Notes under the pieces: model-generated
The model's input: the letters and a program-made list of their open reading frames with translations, nothing else
Told to the model about the DNA's origin: nothing
The model's database searches: none
NCBI RefSeq assembly: GCF_003362805.1
Contig: NZ_QNQT01000001.1
Span: forward strand, 558,001-622,000
Direction of reading: 5' to 3'
Length of the DNA: 64,000 nucleotides
Source: Neobacillus piezotolerans
GTDB lineage: Bacteria; Bacillota; Bacilli; Bacillales; Cytobacillaceae
Translations under genes and position numbers: made by a program
Shown here: piece by piece, positions 1 to 9,249 of the stretch
Position numbering within the stretch: position 1 is the first letter of the stretch
Layout of the letters: each line of letters starts with the position of its first letter

Positions 1-1
1 T

Positions 2-1510
2 GTCACGCCCGCTCAAAATGGCAATGATATTTATTTGACTCTGGACAAAAAAATCCAGACATTCCTTGAGGATGCATTAAATAAGACGGTCGAGGAATAT
101 AATCCGAAAAAAATCATTGCAATTGTCGCCAATCCGAAAACAGGAGAAATACTGGCGATGGGCCAAAGGCCAACGTTCCACCCAAAAACAAGGGATGGAA
201 TTGAAAAAAGCTGGCATAATGAAGCAATCGAATATCCGTTTGAGCCAGGTTCCACAATGAAAATCTTTACATTAGCCGCCGCGGTAAATGAAGGAGAATT
301 TAATCCGGAAGAAAAGTACAAATCCGGGTCTTACAGAGTTACTGAGCGTGATAAGGCGATCAAGGACCATAATGGTAGAGGATGGGGAACAATCACCTAC
401 CTTGAAGGCGTCCAGCGTTCATCGAACGTGGCCTTTGCCAAAATCGCCAAAGAAAAGTTGGGATTTGAAAAGTTCCGGGAGTATTTAACAAGGTTCGGGC
501 TCGACAGGCCGACGGGTATCGATCTTCCTGATGAGGCGACGAGCCAGCTTCGCTATGACTGGCCAATCGAAAAGATCACAACTTCGTTCGGCCAGGGGAC
601 GGCAATCACCGCCATCCAGCAAATCCAGGCGGCGACCGCCATCGCGAACAACGGAAAAATGATGAAGCCGCACGTCATCAAGAAGATCGTCGACCATGAT
701 ACAGGAGAAATAATAGAGGAAACAAAACCTGAAGTCGTAGCAGAGCCGATTACCCCGGAAGCCGCGAAAAAAGTCAGGGATATCCTTGAAACGGTTATCA
801 CATCACCAAAAGGAACGGGGCATAACCGGTATAATCTTGAAGGTTACAGTGTCGCGGGAAAAACAGGGACAGCGGAAATGTCCCAGGGCGGTGGATATTT
901 AAACGGTCCGGGGGATTATATTTTTTCCTTTCTTGGTATGGCGCCAGCGGATGATCCGAAGCTGATTGTCTATGTGGCCGTTCAGCAGCCTGATATCGAC
1001 AGCTATTTCAAAGGCTCGCTTCCTGTTTCGATGGTCTTTAACCCGGTCATGAAAAACAGTCTGCAGTATATGAATATAAAGCCTTCAAGCCTCGTTGTCG
1101 CAAAAACAGAAGCGCTTCCCGACCTTGTCGGCAAGCCTTCCGCCGAAGCGGGGAAAGCGCTGAAGGAAAAAGGATTTGACACGGTTACCATGGGCAAGGG
1201 AGGGACTGTCTCCGGCCAGATTCCCGCCCCGGGTGAAACTGTGATGGAAGGCGAAAAAGTAATCCTTCGAACTGCTGGCGATGCGATTATGCCGGATTTG
1301 ACCGGATGGTCTTTGCGGGATGCCCTGAAGGCCGCGAACCTTGCCGGGCTTAACCTGAACTTCAAAGGCTCAGGGTATGTCGTGAAGCAAAGCGTTACAA
1401 AGGGTACGCCTATAAAAAGCGGCGACCATCTCACGGTCGAATTGGAAACGCCTCTTGACAGCTTGAATAGGGACGATAAGGTAGAGGAGAACCCTGAAAT
1501 TAAGGAGTAA
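2..1510 (+). CDS. pbpB: Penicillin-binding protein 2B, C-terminal part (5' end outside window)
   Basis: This is the last 502 codons of the essential division transpeptidase (class B PBP), which cross-links septal peptidoglycan on the outer face of the membrane. The reading frame is open from base 2, so the N-terminal membrane anchor and dimerisation domain lie outside the window; roughly 200 residues are missing compared with a family length near 716. The catalytic motifs are all visible: STMK with the nucleophile serine codon at 251-253, SSN at 419-427, and KTGTA near 860. Two PASTA domains follow the transpeptidase domain, which separates PBP2B from PBP2A and PbpH. It is followed by a strong terminator and then spoVD, the usual dcw order. 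Confidence 0.96.
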   Translation, partial: VTPAQNGNDIYLTLDKKIQTFLEDALNKTVEEYNPKKIIAIVANPKTGEILAMGQRPTFHPKTRDGIEKSWHNEAIEYPFEPGSTMKIFTLAAAVNEGEFNPEEKYKSGSYRVTERDKAIKDHNGRGWGTITYLEGVQRSSNVAFAKIAKEKLGFEKFREYLTRFGLDRPTGIDLPDEATSQLRYDWPIEKITTSFGQGTAITAIQQIQAATAIANNGKMMKPHVIKKIVDHDTGEIIEETKPEVVAEPITPEAAKKVRDILETVITSPKGTGHNRYNLEGYSVAGKTGTAEMSQGGGYLNGPGDYIFSFLGMAPADDPKLIVYVAVQQPDIDSYFKGSLPVSMVFNPVMKNSLQYMNIKPSSLVVAKTEALPDLVGKPSAEAGKALKEKGFDTVTMGKGGTVSGQIPAPGETVMEGEKVILRTAGDAIMPDLTGWSLRDALKAANLAGLNLNFKGSGYVVKQSVTKGTPIKSGDHLTVELETPLDSLNRDDKVEENPEIKE

Positions 1511-1548
1511 AGTGATACACTGCCAGTTAACGAATACTCTCGCAATTG

Positions 1549-1586
1549 GAACGCCGGCGGCAATTCCGCCGGCGTTCTATTTTGTT
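1549..1586 (+). terminator. Rho-independent terminator after pbpB
   Basis: A 12-bp perfect GC-rich stem (GAACGCCGGCGG paired with CCGCCGGCGTTC, loop CAATT) is followed by TATTTTGTT. It isolates the vegetative pbpB transcript from the sporulation gene spoVD. Confidence 0.85.
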
Positions 1587-1604
1587 GGATGCCCGCATAA
1601 AAAT
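1577..1604 (+). promoter_or_regulatory. Possible sigma-E-type promoter for spoVD
   Basis: CATAAAAAT at 1596-1604 resembles the sigma-E -10 element (CATA followed by an A-rich tail), and CTATTTT at 1577-1583 could serve as a -35 element. The spacing is a little short, and the -35 overlaps the tail of the preceding terminator. A sigma-E promoter is expected here because spoVD is a mother-cell gene in B. subtilis. The match itself is weak. Confidence 0.28.
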
Positions 1605-1681
1605 GAACCGACAGGCATGTCCCTTAAAAGGGAAACGCCAAGCGTTTATCCGGAATGGCGCGCGAAGAAGGGGGAGCAATT

Positions 1682-3601
1682 ATGCGGGTTTCAAATGTTA
1701 CTGTAAGAAAGCGCCTTATGGCAGCCCTGTTCACGGGCATTCTGATTTTCTTTATTATTGATGTCAGGCTTGGCTACGTCCAGTTTTACCTAGGCGATAT
1801 GCTGACAGGCAAGGCGAAGGATTCGTGGAGCAGGAACATTCCGTTCGCCCCTGAAAGGGGGGAAATTATTGACCGCAATGGTGTTCCGCTGGCGACCAAC
1901 ATCAGTTCCCCAACGGTCTGGATTGTTCCCAGGCAAATTGTAGATCCCGAAGTTGCCGCGGAAAAGCTGGCGGCCGTCTTAAATACTTCGAAGGAAAAAA
2001 CGTTAAAAAGCCTAACGGAGACTGAATCTATCATAAGGCTGCCTTCAGGCCGCAAAATTTCTCACGAAAAGGCAAAGGAAATACGTTCGCTAGGCCTAAA
2101 AGGAATTTATATCGGCGATGACTCGAAGCGCCACTATCCTTTTGGAAGCTATCTATCCCATGTCCTTGGCTTCGCGGGAATTGACAACCAGGGGCTCATG
2201 GGCCTTGAATTGTTCTATGATAAGGAACTAAGCGGCCAAAAAGGGTCTGTCCAATTTTATGCCGATGCAAAAGGCAGGCGGATGGATGATATGGCCGATG
2301 ATTACCAAGCCCCGGTAGACGGGCTGGATTTAAAGCTTACGATTGACACGAAAATACAGACAATCGTCGAACGGGAGATGGAAATCGCCCAAAAAACATA
2401 TAATCCCGACGGACTTATCGCGATTGCCATGAATCCAAATAACGGCGAAATCCTGGCGATGTCGAGCAGGCCGAATTTCGACCCGGCAAATTTCAGGAAA
2501 GTCCCGCAGGAAGTATACAACAGGAACCTCCCTGTCTGGAGCACATACGAGCCAGGATCGACTTTTAAGATCATCACCCTTGCCGCCGCCCTTGAGGAAG
2601 GTAAGGTGAATCTGGAAAAAGATCATTTCCATGATTCGGGAAGCGTGCAAGTCGCCGGGGCGAGGCTTAAATGCTGGAAGCGCGGCGGGCATGGAAGCCA
2701 GTCGTTCCTAGAGGTTGTCCAAAATTCCTGCAACCCCGGCTTTGTCGAGCTTGGCGAAAGGCTGGGGAAGGAAAAGCTATTCAGTTATGTAAAAGGGTTT
2801 GGCTTCGGCCAGAAGACGGGAATTGACCTCCAGGGAGAAGGTACCGGAATTTTATTTAATATGAATCGTGTTGGCCCGGTCGAACTGGCAACGACAGCTT
2901 TCGGGCAAGGGGTTTCTGTAACGCCGATCCAGCAGGTAACCGCGGTCGCAGCTGCCGTGAATGGAGGATACCTGTACACTCCATATATCGCGAAGGAATT
3001 AATTGATCCCGCAACGAAACAAGTAGTCATGAAAAATTCCCCGAAATTGAAAAGGCGGGTCATCTCAGAAGAAACATCGAAACAAATCAGGCATGCGCTG
3101 GAAAGTGTTGTTGCCCAGGGGACCGGAGGCAAAGCATTCATCGATTCCTATCGGGTTGGCGGAAAGACCGGGACGGCGCAAAAAGCGCAGGGCGGCCGTT
3201 ACCTTGAAAATAACCATATTGTTTCATTCATTGGTTTCGCGCCGGCAGATGATCCTCAGCTGGTCGTATATGTTGCCGTGGATAATCCAAAAGGGACCGT
3301 CCAGTTTGGAGGCGTTGTCTCAGCACCGATCGTAGGGAATATCATGAAGGATTCCTTGCTCGCTCTGGGAGTTGAACCGAGAAAGGACCAAATCGAAAAG
3401 AAAATGACGTGGCAGGATGTTCCGATGATCTCAATGCCAAACTTGGAGGGGCTTACAAAAAAAGAGCTCGCCGAACAGATGGAAAACCTGAAAATCGAGG
3501 CAAAAGGGGAAGGCGATACTGTGGTAAAACAGCTGCCGCAACCTGGAACCCGGGTTAAGGAAGGATCATCGATCATCCTTTATTTCGGCAAAGGAAAGTG
3601 A
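1682..3601 (+). CDS. spoVD: SpoVD, sporulation-specific class B penicillin-binding protein
   Basis: SpoVD is the mother-cell transpeptidase that works with the SEDS protein SpoVE to build spore cortex peptidoglycan. The ATG at 1682 has a GAAGAAGGGGG ribosome binding site and gives 639 residues; an upstream in-frame ATG at 1655 is disfavoured. A single membrane segment lies near residues 14-32. The nucleophile is S293 in an STFK motif, SCN forms the second motif, and KTGTAQ the third. Cysteines 331 and 350 correspond to the redox-regulated pair of B. subtilis SpoVD that StoA keeps reduced. One PASTA domain sits at the C-terminus. The paralogue PBP2B lies just upstream, but these cysteines and the single PASTA domain identify SpoVD. 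Confidence 0.97.
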   Translation: MRVSNVTVRKRLMAALFTGILIFFIIDVRLGYVQFYLGDMLTGKAKDSWSRNIPFAPERGEIIDRNGVPLATNISSPTVWIVPRQIVDPEVAAEKLAAVLNTSKEKTLKSLTETESIIRLPSGRKISHEKAKEIRSLGLKGIYIGDDSKRHYPFGSYLSHVLGFAGIDNQGLMGLELFYDKELSGQKGSVQFYADAKGRRMDDMADDYQAPVDGLDLKLTIDTKIQTIVEREMEIAQKTYNPDGLIAIAMNPNNGEILAMSSRPNFDPANFRKVPQEVYNRNLPVWSTYEPGSTFKIITLAAALEEGKVNLEKDHFHDSGSVQVAGARLKCWKRGGHGSQSFLEVVQNSCNPGFVELGERLGKEKLFSYVKGFGFGQKTGIDLQGEGTGILFNMNRVGPVELATTAFGQGVSVTPIQQVTAVAAAVNGGYLYTPYIAKELIDPATKQVVMKNSPKLKRRVISEETSKQIRHALESVVAQGTGGKAFIDSYRVGGKTGTAQKAQGGRYLENNHIVSFIGFAPADDPQLVVYVAVDNPKGTVQFGGVVSAPIVGNIMKDSLLALGVEPRKDQIEKKMTWQDVPMISMPNLEGLTKKELAEQMENLKIEAKGEGDTVVKQLPQPGTRVKEGSSIILYFGKGK

Positions 3602-3605
3602 AGTC

Positions 3606-3645
3606 TGGAAGGCGATGGAATTTATTCCACCGCCTTCTTCCTGTC
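3606..3645 (+). terminator. Hairpin after spoVD, weak U tract
   Basis: GGAAGGCGATGGAA can pair with TTCCACCGCCTTC and is followed by TTCCTGTCCC rather than a real U run. It may be a weak terminator or a 3'-end stabilising hairpin before murE. Confidence 0.45.
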
Positions 3646-3767
3646 CCCCCAGCATATGCCAATCGTTTGCGGGAACATCCATGGAAAACATTATGGATTA
3701 ATGGCTAAATGCATGTATATCATGTAAAATAGGTATCGATTGTTAAGCATGAGAGGAATTGAAAATA

Positions 3768-5252
3768 ATGAAACTGCATGAGCTATTATTTCATTTGCAT
3801 CAGCCCAGCCCTATGCCGGATGGAAATCCGGAAATAATGTCAGTGGAGGACAACCACAGCAAAGTCCAGGCAGGCAGCTTGTTTATATGCATTAAAGGCT
3901 TGTCCGTTGATGGCCATGATTTGGCAGCGGAGGCTGTAAAAAATGGCGCGGCGGCCATCGTTGCCCAAAAAGAGCTTGATGTTCCCGTACCTGTATATAT
4001 TGTGCGTGATACGTCTAGGGCCAAAGCGATTCTTGCGGATGCCTTTTACGGACATCCGAGCCATGGTATCCATTTAACGGGGATAACCGGGACGAACGGA
4101 AAAACAACAACAAGCCATTTGATAGAGCGGATTTTTGCGGACGCAGGCAATAAAACAGGGCTTATAGGTACAATGTATACAAAGGTCGGCGACAAGAAAT
4201 ATGAGGTGAAAAATACAACCCCGGAAAGCCTGACGTTGCAGAGGACGTTCAAGTTAATGGCCGATGAGGGAGTTACCCACGCCGTTATGGAGGTTTCCTC
4301 ACACGCGCTCGACTATGGCAGGGTCCATGGAACTGATTTCAATGTCGCTGTTTTTACGAACCTGACGCAGGACCATCTCGATTACCACAAGACGATGGAC
4401 AGATACCGGCAGGCAAAGAGCCTTTTGTTTTCCCAATTGGGAAACGCCTATTCCGATGCCTCGCCAAAATTTGCTGTTTTAAATGCAGATGATCCTGCCA
4501 CCGAAGAGTTTATTCGTGTAACCGCGGCATTGATACTTACATATGGGATTGATGAAAAGGCTGATATCATGGCCAAAAACATCAGCCTTTCCCCACAGGG
4601 CACAACATTTACACTTGAAATTTCCGGAAAAAACTATCCTGTTTCAATGAAACAAGTCGGCAAATTCAACGTTTATAACGCCCTTGCCGCGATTGGAGCC
4701 GCAGTTGCTTCCGGGATAAAGCCAGAACTTGCAATTTCATCACTTGAGCGGATCGAGGGAGTGGCAGGGAGGTTCGAGACTGTCGATGCGGGACAGGACT
4801 TCACAATTATTGTAGATTATGCGCATACCCCGGACAGCCTGGAAAATGTCCTTAAGACAATCCGTGAATTCGCGAAAAAGGATGTTTATGTATTGGCTGG
4901 CTGCGGTGGCGACAGGGATAAGGCGAAGCGCCCTCTGATGGCCCGTATAGCCTGTGATTACGCCACACACCCGGTTTTCACTTCAGACAACCCAAGGAGT
5001 GAAGTCCCCGATGCCATCCTCCGCGATATGGAGGAAGGCGTAAAAGGCAGGTACTACAAGGTCATCCCGGACAGAAAGGATGCGATTGAGTTCGCGGTCG
5101 GTTCTGCCAAAGCCGGGGATGTCATACTTATAGCTGGTAAAGGGCATGAAACATACCAGGAAATAAAAGGTGTCCGGTATGATTTCGACGACCGGGTTTG
5201 TGCAAAGGAAGCGGTCAGCCGCTTGGCAAAAGGCAATAAAAAATCTAACTAA
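3768..5252 (+). CDS. murE: UDP-MurNAc-L-Ala-D-Glu:meso-DAP ligase
   Basis: MurE is the cytoplasmic ATP-dependent ligase that adds the third stem-peptide residue to the peptidoglycan precursor. The ATP-binding GTNGKTTT motif is at about residues 108-115, followed by the central ATPase and C-terminal substrate domains. The C-terminal domain carries DNPR, the signature of meso-diaminopimelate-specific enzymes, so this organism very likely has DAP-type cell walls. The ATG at 3768 (494 residues) is 11 nt from GAGAGG; an in-frame TTG at 3759 is too close to that site. It lies between spoVD and mraY as in Bacillus. Confidence 0.96.
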   Translation: MKLHELLFHLHQPSPMPDGNPEIMSVEDNHSKVQAGSLFICIKGLSVDGHDLAAEAVKNGAAAIVAQKELDVPVPVYIVRDTSRAKAILADAFYGHPSHGIHLTGITGTNGKTTTSHLIERIFADAGNKTGLIGTMYTKVGDKKYEVKNTTPESLTLQRTFKLMADEGVTHAVMEVSSHALDYGRVHGTDFNVAVFTNLTQDHLDYHKTMDRYRQAKSLLFSQLGNAYSDASPKFAVLNADDPATEEFIRVTAALILTYGIDEKADIMAKNISLSPQGTTFTLEISGKNYPVSMKQVGKFNVYNALAAIGAAVASGIKPELAISSLERIEGVAGRFETVDAGQDFTIIVDYAHTPDSLENVLKTIREFAKKDVYVLAGCGGDRDKAKRPLMARIACDYATHPVFTSDNPRSEVPDAILRDMEEGVKGRYYKVIPDRKDAIEFAVGSAKAGDVILIAGKGHETYQEIKGVRYDFDDRVCAKEAVSRLAKGNKKSN

Positions 5253-5401
5253 ACTTTTTAATGGAGACTAATGTATTGATATGAGTAGTGGACAAATTGT
5301 TTTTTTTCATAAGGGCCTTCTCCCAAATTTTAAAGCTTCATATGATAGTGCTGTGGCCGCGGGCTTCATGTGCGCCGCTGTTCCTGTAAGGAGGCAGCTT
5401 C

Positions 5402-6376
5402 ATGCTTGAACAAGTTATTTTTTTCACGATAATGATGGGCTTTTTAATAACCGTCCTGCTTTCCCCGATCTTTATTCCCTTTCTTAGAAGGCTTAAGTTT
5501 GGGCAAAGCATCCGGGAAGAGGGGCCAAAATCGCACCAGAAGAAATCAGGGACCCCAACAATGGGCGGTATAATGATTCTGCTATCGATAATCATTACCT
5601 CGCTCGTTATGGCAAGCAAGTTCGCGGGGCCGACATCAAGGACATACATGCTGATCATTGTAACCGCTGGATTCGGTCTGCTTGGCTTCCTTGATGACTT
5701 TATAAAAGTGGCGATGAAGAGAAATCTAGGCCTTACATCCAAGCAGAAATTATTGGGGCAGATTATTATTTCTGTCATTTTCTATCTTCTTTACAGAAGG
5801 AACGAAATGCCATCCGAATTGGGACTGCCTTTCACCGATTATTCCATCGACCTGGGGTGGTTTTATCTAGTTTTTGTCATTTTTTGGCTTGTTGGCTTTT
5901 CGAATGCCGTCAATTTGACGGATGGGCTAGACGGGCTTGTGTCGGGAACGGCGGCGATCGCTTTTGGGGGATATGCCGTGCTTGCCTGGAGCCAGTCTCA
6001 ATTCGAACTGTCGATTTTCAGCGTCGCTGTCGTTGGCGCGGTTTTGGGTTTCCTCGTATTTAACGCCCACCCCGCCAAGGTATTTATGGGGGATACGGGA
6101 TCACTTGCGCTTGGAGGGGCTATCGCCGCGCTATCAATCCTGACTGGCCAGGAATTGCTGCTTCTTGTGATTGGAGGCGTATTCGTCATTGAAACGCTTT
6201 CGGTCATACTGCAAGTGATTTCCTTTAAAACAACCGGCAGGCGGATTTTCAAAATGAGCCCGCTCCATCATCATTATGAACTATCTGGATGGTCGGAATG
6301 GCGCGTAGTCATGACCTTTTGGACAGTGGGCCTCCTTTTTGCGATACTTGGAATTTATATCGGGGTGTGGATGTAA
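5402..6376 (+). CDS. mraY: Phospho-MurNAc-pentapeptide translocase
   Basis: MraY is an integral membrane enzyme that transfers phospho-MurNAc-pentapeptide onto undecaprenyl phosphate, making lipid I. The 324 residues match the usual length and are mostly hydrophobic helices (about ten). Visible signatures are the aspartate pair in [17 protein letters not shown] in the middle, and the histidine cluster PLHHHYEL near the C-terminus, all part of the Mg-dependent active site. A strong GTAAGGAGG precedes the ATG. The stop codon touches the murD start directly. The 149-bp gap upstream holds no gene or clear promoter that I can recognise. Confidence 0.97.
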   Translation: MLEQVIFFTIMMGFLITVLLSPIFIPFLRRLKFGQSIREEGPKSHQKKSGTPTMGGIMILLSIIITSLVMASKFAGPTSRTYMLIIVTAGFGLLGFLDDFIKVAMKRNLGLTSKQKLLGQIIISVIFYLLYRRNEMPSELGLPFTDYSIDLGWFYLVFVIFWLVGFSNAVNLTDGLDGLVSGTAAIAFGGYAVLAWSQSQFELSIFSVAVVGAVLGFLVFNAHPAKVFMGDTGSLALGGAIAALSILTGQELLLLVIGGVFVIETLSVILQVISFKTTGRRIFKMSPLHHHYELSGWSEWRVVMTFWTVGLLFAILGIYIGVWM

Positions 6377-7726
6377 GTGAAGAAAATTGATACGTACCAG
6401 CATAGGAAAATACTTGTACTCGGCCTTGCGAAAAGTGGGGTCACCGCCGCCGCGCTCCTTCATAAGCTAGGGGCATTCGTCACTGTGAATGATTTCAAGC
6501 CCCTCTCCGAAAATATGGAGGCCCAGGGTCTTCTAGAACAGGGAATCACCGTGATTACAGGGAGCCATCCGGTTGAACTGATGGAAGAAGGCTTTGAACT
6601 CGTTGTCAAAAATCCCGGCATCCCCTACACAAACCTCATGGTAAAACGGGCTTTTGAAAAGGGGATACCTGTCATTACCGAGGTCGAACTTGCCTGGGAG
6701 ATATCCGAAGCCCCATTTATCGGGATTACCGGGACAAATGGAAAAACAACAACGACAACCCTGATTTTTGAAATGTTGAGAGAAGGTGAAAAACAGCCTC
6801 TCATCGCAGGAAACATCGGTACGGTCGCTTCAGGTGTCGCCCAGGAAGCAAGAGAGGATAATACGATTGTTATTGAACTTTCATCCTTCCAGCTGATGGG
6901 CATCGACCGTTTCAGGCCAAAAATCGCTGTACTCACAAATCTTTATGACGCACACCTTGATTACCATGGCACAAGGTCCGAATATTATGGGGCAAAAGCG
7001 AACATCACAAAGAACCAGGGAATTGGCGATTATTTTGTTTATAATGCCGACCAGGATGAAACTTTGGAAATAGCAAGGGCCTCGAAGGCAACTCTTGTGC
7101 CTTTTTCGGCCACAAAAGAACTTGGAACGGGGGCATACGTTAGCGGCGGATGGCTTTGCTTTGAAGGAGAGAAAATCATCCATCGCGAGGATGTGGCCCT
7201 GCCAGGGGAGCACAACCTTGAAAACATCCTGTCGGCAATCGCTTCGGCAAAGCTGTCTGGCGTGGACGATACCGCCATACAGGCCGTGCTGAGAACCTTT
7301 ACGGGTGTCCGGCATCGGCTTCAGTTCGTCGCCGAGAAAGATGGAAGAAAAATTTACAACGATTCAAAGGCAACCAATATTCTCGCGACCCAAAAGGCGC
7401 TTGAAGCATTTGACGCGCCAATAGTCCTTCTTGCGGGAGGGCTTGACCGGGGGAATGGTTTTGACGGGCTCATCCCTTCCATGAAAAATGTTAAAGCTCT
7501 TGTCACCTTTGGGCAGACTGCGGAAAAGCTTGAAGAAACCGCAAGGAAAGCCGGAATAAAATCAATTGTCCGCGCCGATAATGTTGAGGGTGCTGTTCCG
7601 GAAGCGTACCGGCTCTCTAAGCCTGGCGATATCATCCTTCTGTCTCCGGCATGTGCGAGCTGGGACCAATATAAAACTTTTGAGGTCAGGGGCGACATGT
7701 TTATTGAAGCGGTGCATAAGCTTTAG
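6377..7726 (+). CDS. murD: UDP-N-acetylmuramoyl-L-alanine--D-glutamate ligase
   Basis: MurD is the cytoplasmic Mur ligase that adds D-glutamate to UDP-MurNAc-L-alanine. The 449-residue protein begins with a GTG immediately after the mraY stop codon, so the two are probably translationally coupled. An N-terminal Rossmann-like segment ([10 protein letters not shown]) binds the UDP substrate, and GTNGKTTT marks the ATP site of the central domain. NDSKATN near residue 330 is a conserved MurD C-terminal motif. Length and neighbours fit the family exactly. Confidence 0.96.
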   Translation: MKKIDTYQHRKILVLGLAKSGVTAAALLHKLGAFVTVNDFKPLSENMEAQGLLEQGITVITGSHPVELMEEGFELVVKNPGIPYTNLMVKRAFEKGIPVITEVELAWEISEAPFIGITGTNGKTTTTTLIFEMLREGEKQPLIAGNIGTVASGVAQEAREDNTIVIELSSFQLMGIDRFRPKIAVLTNLYDAHLDYHGTRSEYYGAKANITKNQGIGDYFVYNADQDETLEIARASKATLVPFSATKELGTGAYVSGGWLCFEGEKIIHREDVALPGEHNLENILSAIASAKLSGVDDTAIQAVLRTFTGVRHRLQFVAEKDGRKIYNDSKATNILATQKALEAFDAPIVLLAGGLDRGNGFDGLIPSMKNVKALVTFGQTAEKLEETARKAGIKSIVRADNVEGAVPEAYRLSKPGDIILLSPACASWDQYKTFEVRGDMFIEAVHKL

Positions 7727-7812
7727 TAGGGCTTGTCTCCTCGTTTGAGCCGCTTCAGTAAGTATACCTGGCTCTCCGGAAGGCCCAATACATGGGGCAG
7801 AGGTGTTTGGCA

Positions 7813-8913
7813 GTGCCAGTAAAAAAGAATTCTCCCGACATGATCCTGTTAGCCGTTACATTCGCGCTGCTCGCTTTCGGGCTCATTATGGTCTATAGTT
7901 CAAGCGCGATATGGGCGGAATTCAAGTTCAATGACTCGTTTTTCTTTGCGAAAAGGCAAGTCCTATTTGCTGGGGTAGGAATAGGGGCCATGTTTTTCAT
8001 CATGAACATCAACTATCTTACATGGCGCACTTGGGCAAAGGTTATTGTCATTGTCTGCTTTTTCCTTCTTTTGCTCGTGCTCGTTCCCGGCATCGGGAAT
8101 GTCAGGAATGGGTCAAGGAGCTGGATTGGGGTCGGTGCTTTTTCCATTCAGCCATCCGAATTCATGAAGCTTGCGATGATTGCTTTTTTGGCGAAGTATC
8201 TCTCGGAGAGGCAAAAATTAATAACGTCTTTCAGGAAAGGCCTCGTTCCTTCGCTTGGGCTTGTTTTCATCGCCTTTGCGCTAATCATGCTTCAGCCCGA
8301 CCTTGGCACTGGAACAGTGATGGTCGGAACTTGTCTGGTGATGATTTTCGTGGCCGGGGGCAGGATACTTCATTTTGCGGGGCTGATGCTTCTTGGCGCG
8401 GCCGGTTTCGCGGGTCTGATCATTTCTGCGCCATATAGGATTAAACGGATAACCTCATTTCTTGACCCGTGGTCGGATCCGCAGGACAGTGGTTTCCAGA
8501 TTATCCAGTCGCTATTTGCGATTGGCCCGGGCGGCCTGTTTGGGCTGGGGCTCGGCGAGAGCCGCCAGAAATTCTTTTACCTGCCGGAGCCTCAGACCGA
8601 TTTCATATTTGCGATTCTTGCCGAGGAATTGGGGTTTATAGGGGGTTCGCTTATACTCCTATTATTTACCCTGCTTCTCTGGCGCGGGATAAGGATCGCG
8701 CTTGGGGCTCCCGACCTGTATGGAAGCTTCCTGGCGGTAGGCATCATTTCGATGGTCGCCATCCAGGTTATGATCAATATAGGAGTTGTAACAGGGCTGA
8801 TGCCTGTTACAGGGATTACACTGCCTTTTTTAAGCTACGGGGGCTCATCGCTGACCCTTATGCTTATGGCGATCGGAGTGCTTTTAAACATTAGCCGCTA
8901 TGTAAAATATTGA
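7813..8913 (+). CDS. spoVE: SpoVE, SEDS peptidoglycan polymerase of the spore cortex
   Basis: SpoVE is a polytopic SEDS-family (FtsW/RodA-like) glycosyltransferase that polymerises glycan from lipid II for the spore cortex, partnered by SpoVD. The GTG at 7813, preceded by AGAGGTG, gives 366 residues, the length of B. subtilis SpoVE; an in-frame ATG at 7792 with its own GGAAGG would add seven residues and cannot be excluded. About ten membrane segments are visible, with the conserved SIQPSEFMKL and LPFLSYGGSS motifs and the acidic extracellular loop DPQDSGFQ. A terminator follows directly, so murB is not simply co-transcribed with it. FtsW itself would be a second possibility, but the context favours SpoVE. 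Confidence 0.93.
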   Translation: MPVKKNSPDMILLAVTFALLAFGLIMVYSSSAIWAEFKFNDSFFFAKRQVLFAGVGIGAMFFIMNINYLTWRTWAKVIVIVCFFLLLLVLVPGIGNVRNGSRSWIGVGAFSIQPSEFMKLAMIAFLAKYLSERQKLITSFRKGLVPSLGLVFIAFALIMLQPDLGTGTVMVGTCLVMIFVAGGRILHFAGLMLLGAAGFAGLIISAPYRIKRITSFLDPWSDPQDSGFQIIQSLFAIGPGGLFGLGLGESRQKFFYLPEPQTDFIFAILAEELGFIGGSLILLLFTLLLWRGIRIALGAPDLYGSFLAVGIISMVAIQVMINIGVVTGLMPVTGITLPFLSYGGSSLTLMLMAIGVLLNISRYVKY

Positions 8914-8919
8914 CCAGGG

Positions 8920-8945
8920 CCCTGCCGTGCAGGGTTCTTTTTTCT
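8920..8945 (+). terminator. Rho-independent terminator after spoVE
   Basis: A perfect stem CCCTGC/GCAGGG with a three-base loop is followed by TTCTTTTTT. It lies where murG would be expected to start. Confidence 0.85.
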
Positions 8946-9249
8946 CTTATAAGCTTGCGAGGATAAAAATGGCATGAATTCTATGGCCGTTTTCATCGTT
9001 TCGACGTTTAAATTATAGTAGAATGAGGGTAAATATAGTCGGTGCTTTTTTGTTTCTGGGTGAATCCGAATTTTAATCGTCATGCGCTGAATATAGATGA
9101 ACAGTGCAATAAACCATCAAAATGTAAAAGCGATACATAAGGAGAAGAGAGGCAAGGAAACGCACTTGCCTGAAATGGAAAGAACCACTAGTTATGCACT
9201 GCATAAACTGAAAAAAACTCCGTTTGTAAAAAAGAGAAGGAGGGATCTT
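8946..9249 (+). other. Leader region between spoVE terminator and murB (murG site, no gene seen)
   Basis: About 300 bases without a convincing gene. TATAGT at 9014-9019 or TAGAAT at 9019-9024 may be the -10 of a murB promoter, but no good -35 accompanies them. An open frame runs into murB from an ATG at 9097, but it has no matching residues in MurB proteins and lacks a ribosome binding site, so I treat it as untranslated leader. No trace of murG coding sequence is recognisable. Confidence 0.5.

Noticed and set aside
5253-5401. Possible gene or promoter in the murE-mraY gap
   Set aside because: No open frame with a ribosome binding site and no paired -35/-10 elements could be supported.
9097-9249. 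N-terminal extension of murB by 51 codons
   Set aside because: No ribosome binding site fits the ATG at 9097, the residues are not like MurB, and a very strong site precedes the ATG at 9250.
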